A stretch of DNA of 64,000 bases, from NCBI GenBank assembly GCA_030144725.1, contig JASKMD010000017.1, forward strand, positions 757,728-821,727. The letters run 5' to 3'. Both the position numbers and the translations under genes were made by a program. Origin of the DNA: Haematococcus lacustris. Lineage: Eukaryota; Chlorophyta; Chlorophyceae; Chlamydomonadales; Haematococcaceae. Under the pieces are notes generated by a model. That model did no database searches and had not been told where the DNA came from. It saw nothing but the letters and a program-made list of their open reading frames with translations. Positions 27,601-39,404 of the stretch are shown one piece after another. Position 1 is the stretch's first letter; every line of letters starts with the position of its first letter.

Positions 27601-30600
27601 GAGGTCAGTTTGGTTGCGCCAACTGGCATCGCTCCCGCTAGAAATGGTGCGGAGGAAGCTTCAGTGCGCCTCCTGCTATGAGCTGCTGCCTATGCTCCAG
27701 TGTGCGCTGCTCGCTGTGCTCTGCCCACTGCTGCGTCTGCCTCCCCCACCATGCAGTGGATGGGCGCAATGCACGGCAACGCCGCCGCCGCCATGCTCGC
27801 CAAGGCTGCCAGCGAGGAGGCGGCCGCGGCCCTGAGCCTGGGAAGGGTATCCATGGACGACCTGCAGGCCGGGGTGGAGCCCGCCAGCAATGGCCAGCCC
27901 GACATGACGGCTGCGGCAGCAGTGCAGCGCCTGTCAGACTCCCCCAACCGCGCAGGCAGCCCAGATGTCACCCTCAGCAAGCCCTACCTCCCCAGTCAGA
28001 ACCCCATGACCCCGGATGTGCGGCTGTGGCACCGGGCAGTGGTGGTGCACCAGGAGAATAGCCTGCGGGGCATGGTCAGGCAGCTGTCCATAGACCAGCT
28101 GGACAATGAGGGCAGGAGGGTGGGCATCTATGACAAGGCAATGGACAAGTCACCGCTGTTCACACGCAGCATGTCCACGCCGGTGGGTATGCCTTGGGCT
28201 GAGTGCTTACCAGGTAGCTGCACTGCAGTGCAGGCAAAGGCTGTGTCATCATGGTGGTGGTGATGATGCTGATGCGATTGGCGATGGTGGTGATGTGAGG
28301 GATGGGGGTGGTTGGGGTAATGGGGTGATGGGGGTGCTGGGGAGATGGGGGTGGTGATGGTGACGGCAAGTTGTGGGCTGGGCTGCATTGGTCCATGAGA
28401 GCAGTGACTCCTAGCGGCTTGTTTGCCCTGACTCCCCCTTCGCCACCTCAGCATGGATCAGCCAATGGTTGGGTCCCTATGCCAGAGTTCCACCCTCCTG
28501 CTCCCCCTCTCGCCCCCGTCCCCTTGCCTCCAACCCCCCTGTGCTGCAGCAAGGCATCCACAAACGAGTCATCAACGAGCTGCTGCGCCCTCGCACCTGG
28601 AAGGCGCCTGAGGACCGGCGCTTCTTCCTGTCAGCTGCAGTGAGTTGGCGCTCTGGTTTGCAACCAACACAACTCAAAGTTGGACTAGTGGGGAAAACAC
28701 CCTTGCAAACCTCTACCTGGCTTGGCTAGGGGTCGCCACACCAGCTGCCCAGCTGCCCAGCAGCCCAGGCTCACCCTCCCGCCCTCCCCTGCACCACCAC
28801 TGATCTGGTGGTCTGATTTAATCCCAAACAATCCAAAGCTGGCCCTGTGTGTGTGTGCCCCCGCACTCATCCAAGTTTGGGACAAGTAAACAAGACTGTA
28901 ACAAACCAAAACTGCAGTTGTTCAAGACTGAGACGAAGCAGGAGCCAAGGCTGCCCTCATGCCACTGGCTGGACAGCCTCCCCGCCCGTCAGGCCCCTCA
29001 GCCTGCCTTCCCTGCCTGCCTGCTGGCCAGCTGCTGCATTTCTGCCACTCAATCATCATTAGACACCTTGTCACCTTTTTGGCACCTCCAGCACCCAGCT
29101 GTTAAATCAGGGGCAGAGGCAGGGCTGCTGTTACAGGCCAGCGCTGAGTTTTGTTTTGATGCCACGAGCTGTTGAAAGCAGTATCACAGCATGGCTTGTC
29201 GAAATCTCCACCTGTGAGCTAGTGATGTTAGGGATGAGGTGTGACACACTGCTCACTCTGCAGGACATCTGCGAGCTGTGTGACGTGTGCACCCAGATAT
29301 TCAGGGAGGAGCGCACAGTCCTGGAGCTCAATGGTGAGCTGCAGCCTGCCCAGCGCTAGCACCAGCACCAGCAGCAGCCCAGTGAAGAGGGCAGATTAAA
29401 AAGGTTGAGTATTGAGGGATCAGCATCAGTGGTAACCAAGTGCCCAGTGTGCAGTGTATCAGCCCTAACCCCTGCACTGCACAGCCCTTGTGGGGTATTG
29501 AGGAAGATTGGCACTACAGCAAGATTGAGGTTGTGGGAACCAAGCGCCAACAGCACCACATCAGCCTCTTGTTCAGCGAGGGGCCAGTGGGAACCGTGCA
29601 CCTGGCTCCGTCCGCGCCAATAGCAGCACATTTGGGCACCATGGATGCCCCCTTAGTGAGGAAGCTGTTGGATAAGAGTTGGGCCTAGCAAGGAAGCACT
29701 TGAGCAGTTGAGGAGAACAGGGTTAGCAGGTCGTTGATAGCAGGCCACTGGGGTGGGGCTCGCGGTTTTACTTGACTGATCTGACCCTGCTGACTTGGCA
29801 CGGAAAGGCCTGGCACGCTATGCAGCCAGTAGGGGGGCAGGGGCCTGCTGCACAGACATTGCAGTGAAGCAAGAGCAGGACTCAAGTTGCAATCCAGGTG
29901 TGTTGCCTTGGAGCAGGTCCTGGCTGAGCTCCAACAAGCAGGGACCAGGAGCAGGGATGACCCTGGTCTGGTCTACCCCTCCCTGCACTGCACTCTGCCT
30001 GCCTTGCCCCATGCTGCAGCCCCCATCAAGATTTTCGGTGACCTGCATGGCCAGTTCGGTGACCTGATGCGGCTGTTTGAGGAGTATGGTACGCCCTCCA
30101 CAGCCGGGGACATCACCTACATCGACTACCTGTTTCTAGGTACGCAGCACAGCCCTCCACCTGATGCACCCCTACTGCTGCCTCATCCTGCCGATCCTTC
30201 CAACCCTGCTGATCCTGCTGATGCATCTATGGCTGATGATTCGCCTCATTTGCAACTCTATTACAAGAGGATACGCTGGAGACCTGCATACGTAATGCAT
30301 CATTGTTGGTGTCGGCCAGCATGGCCATCACCATCAGGATAGCTCTGGATGTGATGTGAGGTGCCGCATGGCGCCTTCAAGTCTGCATGCTGCTTGCTGT
30401 TGGGCGCTGTTGTGCCACTGGGCAGGGGACTATGTAGATGTGAGGGGAGGGGAGGTGAAGTGAGGTGAGGTGAGGTGAGGTGAGGTGTCGCCTGCTGCTA
30501 TTGTGCCCCTGGGCAGGTGACTACGTTGACCGTGGCAGCCACAGCCTGGAGACCATCTGCCTGCTCCTGGCTCTCAAGACGGAGCACCCCCGCAGTGTGC

Positions 30601-33273
30601 ATTTGATCAGAGGCAACCATGAGGTGAGGTGAGGAGCTCAGGAGGTGAGGATGAGGGGAGGAGGGTGTGTGTGGTGAGGTGGCCAGCTTGCAGTGCAGGG
30701 AAGGGGCAGCGCAGTCTGAGCGTCACACCCATGGTCACTGTATAGCATGCCGGTGGAAGGGAGTAGCTTAGGGCTGCTGCTGCGGCAGGTGCGGCAGGCC
30801 TGGCAGCCACTGCCTGGGGCTACACCCTGACCCCGACCCCCACCTCCGCCTGGATTCAGTAGGCTGACCAGCTCTTGCACACTCACAGGGCCTGTCTGTA
30901 TGCTAAGCGGGTAGCTCTTACCTGTAGCTCTTACCTGTACGGCCTCGCAGTAACTGCCCCTCCCCTCCTCTCCTGCCGCCCCCTCCCCTCCCCTCCTGCC
31001 GCCCCCTCACCTTCTGTGCCACCACTGCCTGTCGCTGACGTCTGATGTAAGTTAAGAAACAGAGCTTGCTCTATGCTGCATTGCCTGTTCAGGCGCATGA
31101 CATCAACGCGCTGTTTGGGTTCCGGCTCGAGTGCTTGGAGCGGCTCGGTGATGACCAGGGCGTGTACGTGTGGCGCCGCATCAACGAGCTCTTCAACTTC
31201 CTGCCCCTGGCCGCCTCCATTGAGGGCAAGATCCTGTGCATGCATGGGGGCATTGGCCGCTCCATCCACAAGGTCAGTGACATGTGCTGGCCATGGCCTA
31301 GCCTACCTTGGGCCCCGAGGGAGCTGGTCAGTCTGGCCCAGTCTGATCTTGCCTGGCCTAGTTTGGTCCTGTTTGGCTAAGTTTAACCCTGCCCGTCACC
31401 ACCTTCCCCTGACCTGGCCTGACCTGGTCTGACCTGGTCTTGCCTGGCCCAGTCTGCATGGAGCACCATACTACATAAGCAGCCTCATATCAACAGCCTG
31501 GCTGGCATATGTGACTGTGACCGCTTGAGCGCACTAGGGGGAAACACACCCCAGCTGAGTGCCCCAGCTGCCTGGCAAGCACAGCAGCAGTGACAGCCGG
31601 CGCGCCCTGGGTGTCTGTGGGCCCGCATAAGAAAGAAGGTCAGGGTTACTTTTACTTCCGTGGTGGGCACGGCCAGTTGCAGGTTCAAGGGCCTGAGCCA
31701 GGGCCAGCGGCAGGGGCAGCGGAAGGGGCAGCGGAAGGGGCAGAGGCAGGGGCAGGGGCAGGGGCAGGGGCAGGGGCAGAGGCAGGGGCAGGGGTCCTAA
31801 CCTGTATGTGTTGCTTGCATTGCAGATTGACCAGATCGCCAGCATCCCCCGGCCTGTCACTATGGAGGAGGGTGGGCCGGTGCTGATGGACCTGCTGTGG
31901 AGTGACCCCACCACCAATGACACGGTCCAGGGCGTGCAGCCCTCACCACGCGGCCCAGGCCTGGTCACGTTTGGGCCAGACAGGGTCAAAGACTTCTGCA
32001 AGGTGGGCGGGGCAAGGATATGTGGTGCCCTGGTTGCCTGCCCTTTGCTGTTCTTCCCTCACTGCTCGCATCGGCCCTGACCTGACCTGACCTGACCTGA
32101 CCTGACCTGACCTGACCTGACCTGACCTGACCTGACCTGACCTGACCTGACCTGACCTGACCTGACCTGACCTGACCTGACCTGACCTGACCTGACCTGA
32201 CCTGACCTGACCTGACCTGACCTGACCTGACCTGACCTGACCTGACCTGACCTGACCTGACCTGACCTGACCTGACCTGACCTGACCTGACCTGACCTGA
32301 CCTGACCTGACCTGACCTGACCCGACCCGACTCGACCCGACCCGACCTGACCTGACCCCACCGCCGATTCTTGTGTGATGACCTGGCCTTCCCCCCCTTG
32401 CAGAACAATGGGCTGCAAATGATTGTCCGCGCTCATGAGTGCGTGATGGACGGCTTTGAGCGCTTTGCCCAGGGCCACCTCATCACCCTGTTCTCCGCCA
32501 CCAATTACTGCGGCACAGCAGGTGACACCCAGGCAGCTGGGCCCCCAGACACAAGCTGCAGGCCGCCTTGGCAAAGTGTGGTTTGTATGATTCATAATGA
32601 TCTCTAGTTGACATGGCTGCTTGGCCTAGCCCATAGGCAACCTGGCAGTGTCACATCATAAGAGAAAGCCAGACGGCACAGATGTGTGTGCATGAGGTGC
32701 TCGCTGATACCACACTTGCCGCTGCTGTTCCTGCTACTGGGGATGTGGAGTGCACAGAGACATGCGTGATAGGCTTTCCAGTGCCACACCTGCTGCTGCT
32801 GTTCACTGTGCTGTTAAAACAGCCCACCGCTGCTGCTGCTGCTGCTGCTGCTGCTAGCACAGGCAATGCTGGAGCCATCTTGGTGTTGGGCAGAGACCTT
32901 GTCATGGTGCCCAAGCTCATCCACCCGCTGCCGCCCTCCACGCCCCGCACCCCTGACAGCGCCGGGGCCATTGACGAGGACCCACCTGCCGCTGGCCATG
33001 GCAGCGACATGCACTGGATGCAGGTAAGGCCTGCTGCTGCTGCTGCTGAGCTCTGGAGCATGACAGGCGCTGGCCGCTGCTTGGTCGCCCTGACCCTGAC
33101 CCTGACCCTGCTGCCATCGCTCCCCTTCCCCTGCAGCCTGCTGGCTACGGTCCCCGATTAACCTGCTGCTGTTCATGCCTGCTGCCGGGCTGCAGGCCAT
33201 CAACGAGGAACGGCCCCCCACCCCCCCAAGGGGCCGCCCCCATGTGCCCGGCTCGTCACTGGAATATTTCTAA
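24631..33273 (+). CDS. BSU1/BSL-type Ser/Thr protein phosphatase with Kelch repeats (PPKL)
   Basis: PPKL enzymes dephosphorylate Ser, Thr or Tyr on kinases; in land plants they act in brassinosteroid signalling on GSK3-like kinases. Exons: 24631-24781, 24859-24942, 25019-25164, 25254-25336, 25419-25610, 25699-25930, 26312-26494, 26869-26934, 27757-28182, 28550-28639, 29264-29333, 30020-30139, 30517-30623, 31093-31272, 31826-32002, 32404-32521, 32863-33023, 33196-33273; phases all join, 887 aa, the usual BSL length. Residues 10-380 are Kelch repeats ([63 protein letters not shown]). A linker contains [18 protein letters not shown]. The phosphatase core shows GDLHG (581-585), GDYVDRG (615-621), RGNHE (646-650), [27 protein letters not shown]. 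The C-terminus GSSLEYF is close to plant BSLs. The donor at 24943 is weak but is the only one keeping frame. Confidence 0.98.
26990..27110. repeat. 22- to 23-bp G-rich tandem repeat in a BSL intron
   Basis: Four or more imperfect copies of a unit like GTGGGGCCGTGGGGGGCGG in the intron after exon 26869-26934. Confidence 0.8.
31690..31797. repeat. GGGGCA-type hexanucleotide run in a BSL intron
   Basis: About 17 units of GGGGCA with AGCGGA and AGAGGC variants, in the intron between exons 31093-31272 and 31826-32002. Confidence 0.85.
32076..32356. repeat. CCTGA pentanucleotide array in a BSL intron
   Basis: 49 perfect CCTGA units (32076-32320), then CCCGA and CTCGA variants to 32356. It fills most of the 401-bp intron between exons 31826-32002 and 32404-32521. 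It ends 47 bases before the acceptor. Confidence 0.97.
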
Positions 33274-34539
33274 GTCAGTGGCCCTTCCCCTCGTTGCTCC
33301 TTAAAAGCAGTAGCTGCATGTGGCAGCAGCCGCACCGCCGCATCAGCACCTAGCCTTCCCCTCTTCCGCCCTCCTCTGGCCTCACAGCAGCCACACAGCA
33401 GAGTGGGCCCTCTGGGTCTTCTTCTCAGTGCCCGCACCTCCAGCCACTGGTGGCAGCCAGCACCTTAGCTGCCGCCCTGGGCAGCAGCAGAGTGCAGTGA
33501 CAGCAGCTGTGCCTCAGCTGTGCACCCAAGGCACCCAAGGCACCCAAGGCTGTGACAGCAGCGCGGAGCTCCCAGGGCAGAGGCTGCAGCGGTGTGGCAG
33601 GGGGTGGTGCTGAGCTGCTCCAGCTGGATACCCACTGCTCTGGGTGGGTTGCCCTGGCTAGCCCAGGCCCAGGCTCAAATGAGATGCATTGTGATGGTGC
33701 CTAATGGTCAGGCACAAACTTGCCCTGTGGGTCAGGCACAGTTGCTACGGGGTGTTTGCTGCAGCCAGGAATGAGGAGGACCTTCAGCCAGGTGTGAACT
33801 CCCTGGAGCTGATCACCTCCACAGTCGCCAAGCACAATGGCAGGCTATGGTCCTGCATGTTGTTGTGTACGGGCACCATCACATGAAAACTCCCGCATGT
33901 TTATCCATGGCCTAAGCTGATGTCAGGAAGGCTAGGGTGATGATTTGCTATGCTGCGTGCATCAGTAGCCAAGCTTGGTAGCTGGCGCTGTTGAGCTCCT
34001 TGCCAGCAGGATTTCTGCATGGCGTTGTGTATTGGCAGGATGTATGACATGGAAGAGTGGCACACGAGTTCAGGATTGGTTGGATGCATGGAATTTTGAG
34101 CATTCTTTGTTATTCATTCCCTCTATAATCGTTGGCGCGTGGTTCATGCATCATCATGGCAGAGGCGGGAGAAGGATGATACTGATTCGACCGCCAGTCG
34201 GCACTGTGCTTGCCCAAGATACTTCTCTCGACATATCCTATCTAAAAAAGCAAAGGATTATGTCCAGGCTTAATGTCTCATTTGCGTTCACCTTCTTTCA
34301 CCCAGCAGCTATACCAACAAACGAGGGACAAAAACAACAAGTAATCGTCACTGGTAGGTGGCCTATCGTGGAGCATTATAAAGGGTCGCGCCCTAATATA
34401 CACCCGCGATTGTCGCTTTGCTTGGCATTGTGCGGCATTGGCGTGGTCACATTGTTTACACCCAAAACCAAGAAAAGATGAGGCTTGTCGCCTGTTTGTC
34501 TTGAACCCTCGTTGCGTGAAGTAGCAGGGTTGCAGAGCG
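33274..34539. other. Spacer between BSL phosphatase and START protein
   Basis: No recognisable gene. The left 550 bases are CAG-rich 3' flank. An open frame at 33975-34481 encodes 168 residues with a hydrophobic stretch (SLLFIPSIIVGAWFM) but shows no family motif. The START gene promoter must lie at the right. Confidence 0.4.
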
Positions 34540-37500
34540 ATGGGTTCAGAGTCGCAGGACCGCACTACTTCCGGGATGCATTCAGTTTTGGAGCAGGCTC
34601 TGGCCTGCATTGTGCTCAGCTTAGTCTCGGCCAGCGCCGCTGCACTGTTTCCGGGACTGCAGCTTGCAGCAGGCATCCCCATTATCGGGCTTCAGGCTGC
34701 CGCGCTCCTCGCGATAGCCAGGCAGCAGTTCTCCAGCTGGTCGACATGGTCTCTAAGCAAGTTACGGGAGGACGCGGCGCATTCTACCCCTGATGACGCA
34801 CCAACAGGCCTTGTCCTTGCTGGAGATGAGTTTGCTGGGACCGCGCAGCCCGAGACCCCTGACCAGCAGCACAGCCCGCGAGGCAGACGAGGCAGGCCGC
34901 AGACGCCCGAGCTGCTGCGAGGTGCCCCGCCCCCCTTGGTGGAGCAGGCCCCCGCCGAAGCCGCTGTCTCCCGCGGGCATCCGTGGTACATGAACGAGCA
35001 AGACGCGCAAAAGGTCGTGGCTCGCACTACTGCACAAGACCAGGGGTCCGAGACAGGGTGGAAACACATGATGGATAAGGAGCTCAAGGGGCTGTACAAG
35101 TGAGTTGGGCTGGGGTAAGGTAGCAGAGGTATGATGCAGGAGCAGCATGGCCTGATGCAAGCACGGCTTGCATGGACCCCACATTGCTGGTGTGGTGAGA
35201 GATCAGCAAGGGCTGGCAGGGCTGGTGAGTGTCAGCAGGGCTCCACACATTGCAGTGCAGTGCAGTGCAGTGCAGCGCTGGCAGCCTCTAGCCACCACGC
35301 CAGGCGGTTAATGACATGTGTGAGTGATGGGGATGGCAGTGGTGGTGCCTCCATGCCTCCATGTTCATTGTGTTGCTCTGCCTCGGCCTGCCCTCCCCCT
35401 GGCCCCTGGCCCCTGCATGCCTAGCCTCCTTTTCCCCCTCTGCCAGCCATACCTGGTTCCCCCTGGCTGCCTGCGGCTCCCCTGCCCCCTAGGTACTCTG
35501 CGTGGCAGCGGCCACTGCCCAGTGGGCTGACTGAGTACCGCACCGTGACCACCAGCCCCAACACCACCCCCCTGGAGCTCATGGAGTTCCTGCTGGACGA
35601 CTCCGCCAGGTCAGGGGCAGCCGCCGCCCTGCCTCAGGCTCGGGCTAGTGACCTACAGCCCCTGGGGGCCGGACCTGAGCAGGGACCAACGGCCAGGGCC
35701 AGATCAGGGAACATAGTTTGGGAGCTGGGGGTTGAGTTTTTTGTACCGTTCCTCAGTTGCATGTCTTGTAGGGTGGTGGGGGGGTGGGGGGGAGGGGGGA
35801 GGCCCACAGCAAAGCTACAGGTCCTTGGCTGGAGCCTCAGGGAGGGATGAGGGAGTGAGGCTCACACCAGATCAGGGGCCTCCTGGCAGTGAAGGTGAGT
35901 GTGGAAGATGCCAGACTGAGTCAGGCAGCGTGAGGCGCACGCATGTGTGTGACGAGGAGGAGGTGCTGGCGCGCAGGCAGAACTGGGAGGCGTTCCTGAT
36001 CCGCGTGCAGCTGTTGGAGCAGGGTGACTGGGAGGGCCACAGGGAGCAGGTGGTGCGCTGGGTGCGCCGCTTCCCCTTCGTGAGTGGAGCCAGGCAGCCT
36101 CCCTCACTGCCCCTCAGGCACCTCTGGCACTCCTCTGGCAGACAGCGCCTGGTCACACTCCCTTGCACCTTGCCTGCCCTGCTACACCCACCCTCCCATG
36201 CTCTCCTAGCTCCTTTCTCATCATCATGTCAGACACCCCCCTGCCCCTTGCCCCTCACCCATGGCCCTTGACCCCTGCCCCCTGCCCCCTGCCCCTCACC
36301 CCCAGCACACTCCCAGCTGCCCGGCTCCGCCCACCACTGCTGTGCTCTTTCCCGCCTGTGTTGGCCAGCTGCCCCGCCCCCTGCCCTCCGCAGCACTTCC
36401 TGAGCGACAGGGAGTACCTGATAGCCCGCAAGGTGTGGGCCACCAGGGGCGGGCGGCTGGTGCCGCTGGGGCAAGGCGCCCCCAATAGCCCGCTGTATGC
36501 TGTCACAAAGTAAGCGTGGAGAGCGGTGGGCAGGCAGGCCGGGCACACTGAGGCAGGCAGGGACTAGGGTGGCGCAGGTGGTGGGGCTGGCTGTGCCTCT
36601 TGACAGGGAGGGTGGGGGGCAGTCGAGGGAGGGGCATGTAGAGAGCGAGGTCAAGGACCAAGGGGCAGGGGGCAAGGTGAGTGCAGTGCGGGGCTAGGGC
36701 AGGGCAAGGCAGGGGACAGGGCAAGGTGGAGCGGAGTGGGATGGGGACATGTGGAAGGGAAGGGGCAGAAGCAGTGCTCAGCTGGGTCAACCAGAGTTAA
36801 CTGCCTCAACCACCTAAACCGCTGGAACTGCCCGCCTGCCCCCCCAGGAGCCTGGAGGAGCACCCGGTGGCTGGGCCCGCAACAGTGCTGGTGCGCACCT
36901 CAGCCTTCGACAGCACATGGCGCTGCCGGGCCGTGCCTGACCCCTGGGGTGGCCCCAACACCGCAGCTGAGGTGGTGCTGCTGCACAGTGAGGACATTAA
37001 GGTGGGGCAGGGGGGCGGGGAATTGAAGGGGATGGGGTGCATGCAACTGCTGCCATGCCAGGTGGTTGTAGTAGTAGTATATAGGGCACCCTCCTGCCCT
37101 CCCACCTACATCATGACTAACACCTGCCCTGTTGACATGACTGTGCCCGCTGCATTCAAGCGTTTCCTCACCCTGCCCACCCACTTCCGTTGGTCCTCCC
37201 CTTTCTTCTCGCTTCCTTCCCTTCATCTCCCTTCACTTCATTTCGCTGTTCACAACTCTATTGCCGCTGCTCCCTTTGTGCATGTCTGACCGCCCCTGTG
37301 GTTGCAGATCCCTGAGTACTTAGCCAAGACTGCTGTGAAGCTGGGCATGGCCAAGTTTGTAAGGGAGCTGGCAGACGGCCAAGCTGGATTCCAAAGGGCC
37401 AGACGAGCCCGCCGCCTGGACCCCCAGGTGACCACCCCCTGCACCCCTACTTACCTGCACCCCTACTTACCTGCACCCCTACTTACCTGCCCGCCTCCCC

Positions 37501-39404
37501 CCATGCACCCCTTTCCCCCTGTCCCCCTGCCCCCTGCCCCCTGCCTGCCTGTACAGTAGCATCAACGGCCACAAACTGGTCTACTGCTCATAGCTTGGCT
37601 GCTGATGCCCCCCCATCATGCCCCTATTTGTTCCCCCACCGCCCCACCCCCCCTGCCCCTCATGCCTGCCCCTCCTCACCACCTGCCCCTGCTGCCCCCG
37701 CAGACCCCCGACCCCCTAGGCTATGGCCACGACTTCGCCAAGCTGGCTGCGGCGGCCCGAGCCGGCAGTGCAGTGTCGGACGCTGGCCCTGCTCTGGGCG
37801 CCAGCGCTGCCTCAGGGCAAGCGGCTCAAGATGGCGCTGCCAGTGTGGCTGGCTCCATTCAGCGCGCCTACCTGCCCCTGTCCGCCCTGCCGGGCCCCAG
37901 CCTGACCCCCAGGCGGCGGGGTGCTGCCTTGGTGCTGGCTGATGATGAGCGTGTCGATGCTGCCAGTGACTACGGCCTGGCCTACCGGCCTGGGAGTGTG
38001 GCGGGGGGCAGGGAGGGGCCTTGGGGTGAAGGGGGGAGGGGGGCGGCAGGCAGGGGGGCCAGGCAGGAGAGGGAGGCCCCTGTGAGCGCGGCTGAGGCGC
38101 TGCACCTTCACCCCAGACGCCACCGTCACCACCACCGCCACCACTATGCCAAAGCAAGTGCAGGGACACGGAGCAAGCCGTCGCAAAACCCTGGGGCTGG
38201 GCAGGTGCAGGGGAGGGCTCAGGGGATGCCAAGTGGCAGCGGGTTAGCGGCTGAAGCAGGGCTCTCAGCACGACCCCGAAGCCCAGAGGACGGAGAAGGG
38301 GCAAGCGCGGCACCACCTCCGCCTGCAGCGCCCTCCGCTGCGCCAAAGCCCCGCGGGTTGACGTACGCTGCAGAGCCGGCTGGCGAGATTGCGTACCCCA
38401 CTGATGCAACCGGCGCGGCAACCGCTGCGGCCAGCGCCGGTATCTTGGGCGACTTCTCGCCTAATACGCTGCTCTCCAAGCTGGGTCGGCGAACGTCGGC
38501 GGGCCTGGACGTGTCGAGGGTCGAACCCGGGACCTCGCACCAGGCCGCGGCGAGTGCCCTTACCCGCTCCCACACCGTTGCTGGCCCGCTATCCATGCTG
38601 GCCGCGCTGGTGTCCGCCGCTGCGGGCGTGGTGAATGGTACCGGTACTTCAGTTGGTCAGCCTGCGGAACAAGACCGCGCACACCCGCTCACTGCGATGA
38701 CCACGGAGGGGCTTTTGAGCAATGGCGCCTTGGGACCCGCAGCATCGCTAGCAGCGGAAGATGCAATTCCAACGGCACAAACTGCTGCGGAGGCTGAGGA
38801 GGAGGCGTGCCGCGTGGACGCATTCCGCACACAGGCCAGCGTTATGAGCCAGGGCCTGCCTTCAGCCATGGCCGCGCAACCTTCAACAGCGCGTCTGCTG
38901 CTTCGCCATGCACTGCGTTTGGGTGCAGCCGGGTTACTGGCGCTGGCCGCACGACAGTTGCGAGCGTCTGTCGGTGTGCACAGCGACAAGGACGACCTGA
39001 GTAACGGTCGCGTGAATGGCGCGGGGAGTTTGCCGGGGTCGGCCGGGTCAAGCAAGGCGTCAGGCCACAATGACGGCAGGTGGCACCTTCAGGACGGGCC
39101 TCGGGTGTTGCAGGAAGAGGGGCAGAAGGTGCTGCAGTCGGGCGTTGAGCAGGTAGCAGAGTTGATCGCGTCCCTGCAAGAGGTGGGGCGTCAACTGGAG
39201 GGACACTTGCAGCAAATGGGGCATTTGATGGAAGGGCATTCGCAAGATGGGGCAGGAGCCGTGAAGGGCAGCCGCGTGAGCGAAGGAGCTGTGCAGGAGT
39301 GTGAAGAGGCGGAGAAGGCGGCCGGGGTCGTCCGAAGGGGGCTGGTGCTCAGTCTTCCCAACCACCAGCCTCCTTCGGAACTGGCGCGTGGTGTGAGGCT
39401 TTGA
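34540..39404 (+). CDS. Membrane-anchored START-domain (lipid-binding) protein
   Basis: START domains bind a lipid or sterol in a hydrophobic tunnel. Exons: 34540-35099, 35493-35609, 35977-36079, 36394-36509, 36848-37001, 37308-37427, 37704-39404; phases join, 956 aa. An N-terminal hydrophobic region (about residues 14-65: ALACIVLSLVSASAAAL, then LAAGIPIIGLQAAALLA) suggests one or two membrane spans. The START domain runs from about 175 to 395: WKHMMDKELKGLYKYSAWQ, RPLPSGLTEYRTV, FLLDDSARQNWE, VVRWVRRFPF, LSDREYLIARKVW, EVVLLHSEDI, IPEYLAKTAVKLGMAKFV. It resembles plant START proteins with a membrane anchor. The last exon adds about 565 residues of Ala/Gly/Ser-rich sequence with a His run (RRHRHHHRHH) and a second hydrophobic stretch (LRLGAAGLLALAARQL). 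Lipid ligand unknown. Confidence 0.92.

Noticed and set aside
33975..34481. 168-residue open frame before the START gene
   Set aside because: No recognisable domain, no conserved motif, and composition like the surrounding spacer.
37660..38421. 253-residue open frame antisense to the START exon
   Set aside because: It is the GC-rich shadow of a real exon; no family motif and no splice support.
38508..38535. GGTTCGACCC-like tRNA T-arm or B-box on the minus strand
   Set aside because: It lies in the START coding exon, and no acceptor stem, D-arm or anticodon arm surrounds it.
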